From assembly GCF_004359215.1 (NCBI RefSeq), contig NC_090618.1, forward strand, positions 3,345,417 to 3,394,153: a DNA stretch of 48,737 nucleotides, written 5' to 3'. This stretch comes from Bremia lactucae (Eukaryota > Oomycota > Peronosporomycetes > Peronosporales > Peronosporaceae). The notes beneath the pieces are model-generated. The model did no database searches. It was given only the letters and a program-made list of their open reading frames with translations, and was not told the origin of the DNA. Position 1 is the stretch's first letter, and every line of letters begins with the position of its first letter. The translations under genes and the position numbers were made by a program. This document shows positions 41,383-48,737 of this stretch, one piece after another.

Positions 41383-42027
41383 CTACGTTTTACGTTGGTC
41401 GGCTCCGCCCATTCCATCAGTACGCGGCTTCTTCCGAGGACGGATCTGACCACCCTTTTCAAGAATCCCTATAAGATTCTTGTGATCGGGAACCAGATTC
41501 TCATGATTAACCTGGAGTTTATCATGCCGGGTCCGAATATCCTCGAAACTGCGATGAGCTAATGACAGCTTATCACGAACAGCGTGATATTTCCGTTCGT
41601 ACTCCAACATCGAGTACGCAGTCTTCGAACGGTATTCCAACCGCTCGATATGGTGAACTTGCACCGTCTGCTCCAACAAGCGACGCTTGCAGAGCTCGTG
41701 GTCAAGTCTTTCCTCCAAATCATGGAGGAAGTGATCGATTTTGTCGATATTCGACATTAGATCCGATACAAGGTTCGGATCTAATTTTCTCTCCTCCACC
41801 ACAACCACTGGTGGGCTCCCACGGTAATCAACGTTTCCTTGTGGAACGTATCCAGAACCACCGTGATGTGAAGGGGCAGCGGACGAGTTATCTTGTTCGC
41901 TGGCGTGGTTATCCACCTTCACATGACAGCTGGGAGCATCGTTCCCAGCTGGTTGCTGACGTTGAGGGCCTTGTCCGTCAGTGTGATGAGACCCATCCGA
42001 TGGTTCAGAAGGTCCATCGAAAATCAC
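41383..42027 (-). CDS. Antisense coiled-coil open frame in Ty3/gypsy linker (longest copy)
   Basis: A 214-codon antisense frame. An acidic, Gly/His-rich N-terminus (antisense to the chromodomain) is followed by a heptad-rich segment: LVSDLMSNIDKIDHFLHDLE, ERLDHELCKRRLLEQTVQVH, YHAVRDKLSLAHRSFEDIRT, RHDKLQVNHENLVPDHKNL. The C-terminus is basic (RPRKKPRTDG), a possible nuclear signal. It aligns with 19571-19951. On the sense strand the main pol frame is closed by stops between about 41440 and 41560, while this strand stays open. No known domain. Confidence 0.4.
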   Translation of the reverse strand: MIFDGPSEPSDGSHHTDGQGPQRQQPAGNDAPSCHVKVDNHASEQDNSSAAPSHHGGSGYVPQGNVDYRGSPPVVVVEERKLDPNLVSDLMSNIDKIDHFLHDLEERLDHELCKRRLLEQTVQVHHIERLEYRSKTAYSMLEYERKYHAVRDKLSLAHRSFEDIRTRHDKLQVNHENLVPDHKNLIGILEKGGQIRPRKKPRTDGMGGADQRKT

Positions 42028-43159
42028 GCGCCCATGGCGCCTGTAAATCGCAAAACGTCAATCGCATCCCGCATCTCAAGAGAGATGCGAGACCTTCCCT
42101 AGGGCGAAGAAAGCGAATACACATCCCTTTTTACCCATTCCAGTTGTCTACACAACACGGACAGGGATCACCCCACGTGAGGCATGGAAGCCCAGCCTCA
42201 CGTGACAACCGATGCAATTTATACTTTGCACCGGTTGGAGGTCGTTTCTCAAACTTAACGCGATTCGCATTAAGTTTTTGAAGCCAGGCTTCGCGTCCAA
42301 TGTCTCTTACATTGCGAATGAATGCGCTCCAAGCTTGCATAAGCGAGACTTTATCTCGCTTATTGTTGCCACTAAACCATCGATGCTTAAGAAAAGCATC
42401 GAGATAAAATCTTCCTCAGCGCGGAAGTTCTTCGCGCTGGGATCAAGGCCATGTAGCTTTGTCGCAATAAATAAGGGATATTTATTGTGTGGAGTAGTCT
42501 CTCCAGAAAAGCTATTGATTAGCCGTTCTGGCAAAAGCCACGGCTTCTTCTCATGGGCGAGATGATACATTTTATAGTCTTCACTCCCCTGTGTGGTACC
42601 CACTGAAGCAGGGGTACCACAAGAAGTTTTATTACGATGGCTTACGCCATCGTCATCACCTTGCACATAACAGGTGCAGGTGACCGTACGGGAGACGGAA
42701 CGGGCGATGAGGGATCATCCTCATCGTCGGAACCAAAATGACTATGTACTCGTCGATCAGAATGAGCCCTCTCATTCGAAGGCTCATAGTCAGCCGCCTG
42801 AAGTCTATCAGGCGACTGCTCTATTCTCCCCGAGTCGGCCATTTCGTCTGACTCGCATTCTTAGTCGACGTCCAAAGAGGGGTCGCGTTCACGTGGTGAA
42901 TCACCACCTCCTCCCGCAACATCTAGTGTTGTGCGATAAGAAGATACTACGGCAGACGGAACGTCTGCCGCAAGAGACAATAGTGCGTCACCCGCGGCTG
43001 CATGAACCGCAGACGAATGCTCCGCACAACCAGCACCTCGCATGGATTTATTTTTCATGCGATGGAATTTAAATTGATAGTTCCGACAAATCAACATCAT
43101 TTTTAAATTAAGTGGTCACATGGTGACCACTCCATCAAATGACAGTCATATATTGTCGA

Positions 43160-43174
43160 TTAAGGGAGGGGTGA
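43160..43174 (+). other. Polypurine tract
   Basis: The run aagggaggggtga precedes the LTR start, as in the element ending at 21883. Confidence 0.7.
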
Positions 43175-43618
43175 TGTAACGGGGTGTATCGTTACATGAA
43201 ATTTACACTTAAGGTTGTTAATTTATATATTATCTAAAAGGTAGAGAATATTTGGACAATATTACTTTATATAGTAATGCTGGGAAATCTTATCCATAAA
43301 TAGGTATAAGCCCGTTATATCAATATATCCCGCAGACTAATCAGCTGTAAACGTAAACAAAGAGAGAGAGACAGATAAGATTTCAATTGCATGTTTAGTA
43401 TTAGTTTATAATTAAGTTAGCATTAACAGATAGAAAGAAGAAGAAACTTAATTATATGAATACAGTTTTCATTTGACCCTCTTTAAGGTAGTTTCTTAAA
43501 GAGTAGTCTTCCTCTGCACGTAATAGTGTACGTGAAGTGACGTAAGACACCACTCGCAACTGAAGCAGTGCGAAGTGGATTTGTACTGAAGCAGTACAAG
43601 TCGTAGTGCCCCGTTACA
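43175..43618 (+). repeat. 3' LTR, second LTR type, intact ends
   Basis: A 444-bp repeat from TGTAACGGGGTGTATCGTTA to GCCCCGTTACA. The first 80 bases match the LTR starts at 4342 (minus) and 48651. Its middle differs from the 35446 type, so the window holds two LTR types with the same termini. Confidence 0.85.
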
Positions 43619-44162
43619 ACATCTGTCTAAGCAATAATCACGTCTTTTTAGCTTTCGCAAATATCTCGTTACAATTTACACATTCCTTCATTCAGAAGAT
43701 GCCTTACTTCTACCAATCCTGACGATAGTGCCAATAAGAGATTATAGCTACATGATTAATTAGCTCCAGTGATTTCTGTTTATGAACTTGGCAATAAAAA
43801 CATTATTCGCAACTTTATTGTTGCTTGCTGGTGTGGAAATCTCGATTCGACGAAATCGTGGCCGGTCACATGGTTCGGTATACCTTCATAGCCTTTACTT
43901 GTTCTATTACGAGCTAACGAGCAACAATTGGGCGTCAGCTTGTAAACAGCGAATGACGGGCGCTAAAAGTAATTTTTTAAAGGTTTAAAGCGAACCAGCG
44001 CTCAATTGAAGCAGTCGTGCGCGGTATCAGTCTACTGGCGCAAAGCGCCTGTCTCAAATGGACAAACGTATTGCTGTGCCCGTATCGAATGATGCGGCGC
44101 GTTATCTTCCACGAGTCCATGCTTCATTCTTTCAATTGCTTTGAACGACTTACCAAGCTACA
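43619..44162. other. Promoter side of the secreted gene, copy B
   Basis: Unique sequence. The part around 43930-43990 is the inverted counterpart of about 34900-34950 upstream of copy A. Confidence 0.5.
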
Positions 44163-44674
44163 ATGCGTTCCTTCATCGCCCTAACTCTTGTTGCCGCCCC
44201 CGCGCTCGTGTCTGTGTCCGCTACGTTAGCACCATGCCAAACAAACAGCGCACACATGTGCCCAGGTTTTTACAATTGTAACGCGACCACGATTTCTCCA
44301 GCCATCCAAGCTGCAGAGTGCTCGCACAATACCCGCACGCACAAACGACAGACGTTTGCCGTGTTTGTTCAGGATCATCAATACGATGGCAACCACGGCT
44401 ATCCGTATGGCACTTGTTTCGCATTCACTTGTCAAGGCCCAACTTCGAATGATTTGGTGGCGAACCAGGACTGTTGGACGTTCCACTGGGAGTAAGTCAT
44501 CAGTTCTTTTTAGAAAACAAAACTTATTTTAATATTCGTGTGATTATGATCAGTAATGAGGGTCTAAGCAAAGGAATGGGCACTGATTGCATCCGAGACC
44601 CAAAGACCAGCGAATGTGGTTGTGAGAGATCAAGTGACGGCAAGTTCTTCGTTGGCAAGAAAGATTGCGTATAA
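44163..44674 (+). CDS. Small secreted cysteine-rich protein, two exons (copy B)
   Basis: Exon 1 is 44163-44491 and exon 2 is 44554-44674, with a 62-base GT-AG intron, giving 149 residues. Exon lengths and intron phase are identical to copy A (329 and 121 bases), and the proteins differ at only about a dozen positions (for example H for R in TNSAHMC, K for E in RTHKRQ, F for Y in FAFTC). The signal peptide MRSFIALTLVAAPALVSVSA is unchanged, as are all cysteines. The exon 2 ending is CGCERSSDGKFFVGKKDC. Recent inverted duplication is clear. Function unknown; secretion is predicted from the signal peptide. Confidence 0.87.
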
Positions 44675-45225
44675 TTTGGTTAGTGTAACACACTATAGTG
44701 TGACTTTTACGAATACGACTTTAAAAACAATGCTTTCTCGAAAATCACATTTTTTGTATCGATCGCCAACAGGGCTGATTTTTTGGAGCTTTCCGTTTAT
44801 AATATTATTGAGCACAATTAATTCTTATAGTCGTGTCCTTGGAGGCACTTCGTAGCCACGTTCAAAGCTAAAAAGACTAAATATTCCAAGCATTGACACC
44901 CTAGAAATCTTATGTGAAAGACTTGTCTATTTGCACAGGTCTACAAAAAGAAACTGTTGGTAATTATGGCAATCGTGGGTTTCATCCCGACACGAAATAG
45001 AAAAAAACACTTCTTCTTTTCGGACAAACCCGCAATAAACCTTGACTCTCGTAATGCAAGTCGAAAAGTTCCAAATCACCAAGAAATTGGTATCTACAAC
45101 AGCAGCATAGCTCCTTCCATAGGGCACTTTGATAGCGTGTCCGAGCGACGTGAAAGTCGGTCGTAGGCCATTACCGTGCATGAAAACGAGTGACGCCGTG
45201 AAGAAAAGAGTCCTACAGACATGGC
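44675..45225. other. Intergenic between secreted gene and glycine decarboxylase
   Basis: Convergent 3' flanks. No supported gene. Confidence 0.4.
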
Positions 45226-48200
45226 TCACTCATAGTCTGACAACGGTGGACAGCTGCACACGAGGTAACGATCTCCGTGCACATTATCAACGCGGCCAAC
45301 GGACGGCCAGAATGTCTTATTCTTGCCACGCTGTTGCCACGGGGCGGGGAAGGCTGCTTGTTCGCGCGAATACTTGCGGTCCCACACCTCAGCCGTGACC
45401 TGGTCGACCGTGTGTGGCGCGTGCTTGAGTGGCGAGTCTTTCACGGCAATCGCGCCCGTGGCAACGTCTTCAATCTCGCGACGAATGATAGCCAAAGCTT
45501 CACAGAATCGATCCATTTCCGCCTTGCTCTCGCTCTCCGTCGGCTCAATCATGAGCGTGCCCGGCACGGGCCAGGACATGGTCGGGCTATGAAAGCCAAA
45601 GTCCTGCAAACGTTTGGCCACGTCTTCTTCTACGATACCAAAGTCCTTGAAACGCCGCACGTCAATGATAAATTCGTGGGCACACGTGCCGTTAGCACTG
45701 CGGTAGACGACTTCGTAGTGTTTCTCGAGCTTCTTGGCCATGTAATTTGCATTCAAAATCGCAATACACGTCGCCTGTTTCAATCCGTCCTCTCCTAGCA
45801 TGTTGATATACATCCATGGAATTGGCAAGATCCCAGCACTACCAAAAGGCGATCCACTGACCGCAGATTGCGTTTTCTTGACAGTGTAGCTCCCTTCTCC
45901 GCCCGTCCGAACGACAGCGTGGCCTGGTAAGTAAGGAGCGAGGTGCGCCGCCACGCCAATCGAGCCAACACCAGGACCGCCGCCTCCATGGGGAATGCAG
46001 AATGTCTTGTGCAGATTCAAGTGGCACACGTCTGCGCCAATGCCTCCAGGATGACACAGAGCCACTTGAGCATTCATGTTCGCACCGTCCATATACACTT
46101 GAGCTCCGTGGGAGTGAATGAGCTCGATCATGTCCTTAATTCCAGGCTCAAACACACCAAACGTCGATGGGTACGTGATCATAAAAGCACTCAAGTTCTC
46201 CGAGTGTTCCGCAGCCTTGGCGGCAAGATCTTTTCGATCTACATGCCCATTCTCGTCGGACTTGACAACAACCACCTTCATCCCAGCCATGACAGCACTC
46301 GCAGGATTCGTGCCGTGAGCTGACACGGGGATTAAACACACGTTTCGATGGCCTTGGCCAAGCGCACGCTGATACTCGCGGATCGTCAACAGTCCCGCGT
46401 ACTCGCCTTGCGCTCCACTCTGTGGCTGCGTCGAGACGGCACTAAAGCCCGTTATCACCGCTAATGAGTGGTTCAACGACTCAATCAATTCGCGGTACCC
46501 CACGCTCTGGTCTTCCGGTACAAATGGATGAACATTCATAAACTCGGGCCACGAGATCGGTGCGAGCTCCGAGACAGCATTTAGCTTCATCGTACAGCTT
46601 CCAAGTGAAATCATCGATCGATTTAGTGCCAAGTCCTTGTCTTCAAGTTGTTTCAGATACCGCGTTAACTCCGTCTCGGATCGATACTTGTGGAACACAC
46701 CGTGGGTCATGTACGCCGTTGTGCGGCAAAGTCGTTCCGGAATACTCTCTTTCTGAATCGCTCGAGCCCGAGCACTTAGTGCAAGCTCGAGATCCAATGG
46801 CAAATCATTTTCCTTAGCGCCAAACGCCAGTAACAACGTCTTGAGGTCCTTAAAATCCACACTCTCGCCCACAGACACTCCCACGCACGTGTCATTAATC
46901 ACACGCACATTCACACCACGTTTCGTCGCTTCCATCGCCACGTCCGCGGCACATCGACCAGATCGAGTGACATCAATCCGTATTGTATCAAAGAATGCCG
47001 AATTTGTCACGTCACAAAATGGCGCATACGCTTCAAGTCCTGCCACCAGTGTCGACGCGTACAAATGGACCCTCGTAGCAATCGCATCCAGTCCCGTAGG
47101 TCCGTGGTAAATCGCATACGCCGCTGCCATGTTTGCCAGCAGCGCTTGAGCCGTGCAAATGTTGCTTGTCGCCTTGTCTCGACGAATGTGCTGCTCCCGT
47201 GTTTGCATGGCCATGCGCACAGCAGGCTCGCCTCGTGCGTCTCGAGACACGCCAATGATGCGTCCAGGCATCTTGCGATGGTACGTCTTTGTCGTTGCCA
47301 AGAACGCCGCGTGCGGTCCTCCAAACATCATGGGGACGCCAAAGCGCTGAGCGGACCCGAGCGCAATGTCTGCGCCCCACTCTCCTGGAGGCGATAGCTT
47401 CGTGAGACTCAGTGGATCTGTTGCGACAGCTACAACGAGTTTCGACGCGTGGGCGGCCGTGACAAAGGCTCGGTAATCCGTCACGACACCAAATGTCGAG
47501 GGATACTGGAGCAAGACGCCACTAAATTGCTCGTCCGTGAGGTCGAGGTCGGTCTCGGGATGGCCAATTATGAGCTCAATCCCGACGTTTGCGGCCCGAG
47601 TTTGCATCATGCCAATCGTCTGTGGATGCGCGTCTTGATCAACAAAGAATTTGCCGCGTTGGCCTTGAAAATGGCCATGTGCCATCGCCATGGCTTCAGC
47701 AGCAGCAGTGGCTTCGTCCAGAAGCGACGCGTTGGCGTATTCCAAGCCTGTGAGGTCCGAGACTAATGTCTGGAAATTTAAGAGCATTTCTAAACGCCCT
47801 TGCGAGACTTCGGCCTGGTACGGCGTGTAACTCGTGTACCATCCGGGGTTTTCGAGGAGATGCCGCACAATGGGTGCGGGTGTGATGGTGTCGTGGAATC
47901 CCATGCCAATAAATGACTTGAGCGTCTGATTCTTGGTTGCGAGTGTCTTGAGCTTTGCGAGCGCAGCGCTTTCGCTAAGGGGCGGGGGAAGATTCAACGG
48001 CTCAGTGAGACGGATCTCCGCGGGCACTGTGGCGGACACAAGGTCCTCGATCGTGTCAAAACCCACGGTCGAGAGCATCGCGGTGATGTCCTTGGCGGAC
48101 GAGACGCCCAAGTGGCGATGCAGAAAGCCATCGGATGGCGCGTAGCCACTGGACGTGGCCATGGCACGCGCCGTTGCGGCTCGAAGGAGCGTCCCGCGAC

Positions 48201-48228
48201 GAATGGACAAGATGCGCTGGAGGCGCAT
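45226..48228 (-). CDS. GLDC: Glycine decarboxylase P-protein, mitochondrial
   Basis: This is the PLP-dependent P-protein of the glycine cleavage system. It decarboxylates glycine and passes the aminomethyl group to lipoyl-H-protein in the mitochondrial matrix. The frame is 1000 residues, intronless, the usual eukaryotic length. The N-terminal Arg/Ala-rich leader (MRLQRILSIRRGTLLRAATA) is a typical targeting peptide. Family motifs are FIGMGFHDTITPAPIVRHLL, YTPYQAEVSQGRLEMLLNFQ, LGSCTMKLNAVSEL, YMDGANMNAQVAL and the PLP-lysine motif HLNLHKTFCIPHGGGGPG, with Lys at residue 741. Both the N- and C-terminal halves of the fused fold are complete. The last residues (CPPLSDYE) are normal for the family. 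The T, H and L partners are not in this window. Confidence 0.97.
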   Translation of the reverse strand: MRLQRILSIRRGTLLRAATARAMATSSGYAPSDGFLHRHLGVSSAKDITAMLSTVGFDTIEDLVSATVPAEIRLTEPLNLPPPLSESAALAKLKTLATKNQTLKSFIGMGFHDTITPAPIVRHLLENPGWYTSYTPYQAEVSQGRLEMLLNFQTLVSDLTGLEYANASLLDEATAAAEAMAMAHGHFQGQRGKFFVDQDAHPQTIGMMQTRAANVGIELIIGHPETDLDLTDEQFSGVLLQYPSTFGVVTDYRAFVTAAHASKLVVAVATDPLSLTKLSPPGEWGADIALGSAQRFGVPMMFGGPHAAFLATTKTYHRKMPGRIIGVSRDARGEPAVRMAMQTREQHIRRDKATSNICTAQALLANMAAAYAIYHGPTGLDAIATRVHLYASTLVAGLEAYAPFCDVTNSAFFDTIRIDVTRSGRCAADVAMEATKRGVNVRVINDTCVGVSVGESVDFKDLKTLLLAFGAKENDLPLDLELALSARARAIQKESIPERLCRTTAYMTHGVFHKYRSETELTRYLKQLEDKDLALNRSMISLGSCTMKLNAVSELAPISWPEFMNVHPFVPEDQSVGYRELIESLNHSLAVITGFSAVSTQPQSGAQGEYAGLLTIREYQRALGQGHRNVCLIPVSAHGTNPASAVMAGMKVVVVKSDENGHVDRKDLAAKAAEHSENLSAFMITYPSTFGVFEPGIKDMIELIHSHGAQVYMDGANMNAQVALCHPGGIGADVCHLNLHKTFCIPHGGGGPGVGSIGVAAHLAPYLPGHAVVRTGGEGSYTVKKTQSAVSGSPFGSAGILPIPWMYINMLGEDGLKQATCIAILNANYMAKKLEKHYEVVYRSANGTCAHEFIIDVRRFKDFGIVEEDVAKRLQDFGFHSPTMSWPVPGTLMIEPTESESKAEMDRFCEALAIIRREIEDVATGAIAVKDSPLKHAPHTVDQVTAEVWDRKYSREQAAFPAPWQQRGKNKTFWPSVGRVDNVHGDRYLVCSCPPLSDYE

Positions 48229-48650
48229 TTAGAGGGAGCGAGTTGATGTTGATCTCGTGGGAATCTAGGAGTGATTGTCGATGCAACAAGGAGTTCGCGC
48301 GCATCCAATCATTGCGGGTCAAGTCATTAACGTTCGTTGCTGTTCTTGGTCGCATTTATGTATCCGGATTGAGTGTTTAATTCAATACGATTGGATTAGT
48401 TGCTGATCAGATATGTGTGATTTCGTTAATAGGAATTAGGCCTGGCCTCAATTATTTGACCTTAATTCTAACAACTTCTCTCGCTTTTTATAAAGCTGTT
48501 TGAAAGGATTATACAAAGAAATTAATGTCTAATGAACATCGTAGCCATTCAACTTTTGGGTCGTGTCTGGTGGTTAGGGGAATCTTTGCTGAAATATCAT
48601 GCACAACTAGCATTCTAAAGCTTATATCCTCAAACCACATGAATAAATTT
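48229..48650. other. Promoter region of GLDC and spacer
   Basis: About 420 bases upstream of the GLDC start. No gene recognised. Confidence 0.4.
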
Positions 48651-48737
48651 AATCACGGGGTGTATCGTTACATGAAATTAATACTTAAAGGTTGTTAATT
48701 AATATATTATCTAAAAGGTAGATAATATTTGAAGGAT
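48651..48737 (+). repeat. Start of another LTR, cut by the window end
   Basis: Bases from about 48656 (ggggtgtatcgttacatgaa) match the first 80 bases of the LTR at 43175 closely (gttgttaattaatatattat, ctaaaaggtag). The first bases of the terminus are degenerate (aatcacgggg). A new element or solo LTR lies to the right. Confidence 0.8.

Larger units (their letters stand above)
41367..43174 (+). mobile_element. 3' part of a Ty3/gypsy element: integrase end, chromodomain, 3' region
   Basis: It begins with the integrase GPY/F end (CCTACGTTTTACGTTGGTCG, compare 19505), then the linker. An intact chromodomain frame follows at about 41833-41980 (NQRFLVERIQNHRD, SYLVRWRGYPPSHDSWEH, DVEGLVRQCDE), which could bind methylated histone H3. 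About 1.1 kb of 3' sequence leads to a purine tract and the LTR at 43175. The RNase H and integrase core are absent. The chromodomain frame is open from 41562 to 42281. Confidence 0.8.

Noticed and set aside
44927..45229. 100-codon minus-strand frame overlapping the GLDC stop
   Set aside because: Starts on the GLDC stop codon, has no domain and weak signal-peptide character. Most likely 3' untranslated sequence.
45277..47766. Several long plus-strand frames within GLDC
   Set aside because: They are antisense shadows of a highly conserved coding region with GC-rich codon use. No independent motif was seen.

Overview
The window is nuclear DNA of an oomycete, most likely a downy mildew or Phytophthora-like member of the Peronosporaceae. 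The evidence is intron-poor genes with short introns (about 60-130 bp, mostly GT-AG), WRKY19-type zinc-finger repeats, small secreted cysteine-rich proteins, and islands of decayed LTR retrotransposons between compact gene blocks. No bacterial operon, CRISPR array or rRNA is seen. A run of 100 N at 3941-4040 marks an assembly gap. The genus call is inference.

Layout. 1-4342 is a scrambled Ty3/gypsy cluster ending in a minus-strand LTR that holds the gap. 4660-10185 is a plus-strand gene block: the large subunit of DNA primase (four exons), a membrane-anchored staphylococcal-nuclease-like/C3orf33-like protein (four exons), methionine sulfoxide reductase A, and a CENP-B-type DNA-binding protein. 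10746-17162 is a minus-strand block: a five-exon homologue of human C2orf69 (alpha/beta-hydrolase-like), a CCT-motif-like nuclear protein, a six-repeat WRKY19-like zinc-finger protein, and an oomycete-type basic protein with a Cys/His cluster. 18054-21883 is a deleted Ty3/gypsy element with both LTRs, and 22695-27120 is a decayed Ty1/copia element on the minus strand. 29833-30663 is a paralogue of the basic protein, in inverted orientation. 31669-32598 looks like a Get2/CAML-type subunit of the tail-anchored protein insertion receptor. 32932-34724 holds a broken and an intact copy of a small secreted Cys-rich gene. 35446-43618 is a second island of Ty3/gypsy fragments with a tRNA-derived SINE. 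44163-44674 is the inverted, nearly identical secreted gene. 45226-48228 is the glycine decarboxylase P-protein. A new LTR begins at about 48651 and runs off the window.

How the parts relate. The cellular genes are mostly unrelated housekeeping functions (replication priming, protein repair, membrane insertion, mitochondrial glycine cleavage), mixed with lineage-specific regulators and one secreted family. Two gene families each occur as an inverted pair on either side of a retrotransposon island, which suggests that the islands and the duplications arose together.

The most unusual signal is in the retroelements. Three diverged Ty3/gypsy fragments (around 2.4, 19.7 and 41.7 kb) each carry an open antisense frame with coiled-coil character. 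It lies at the same place, between the end of the integrase C-terminal domain and the chromodomain (no chromodomain was recognised in the 19.7-kb copy). Other notable points are an 85-bp-arm inverted repeat holding a TATA box directly before a gag-position ORF, a probable GC-AG intron in the C2orf69 homologue, and a conserved 7-bp stem at the start of every LTR.
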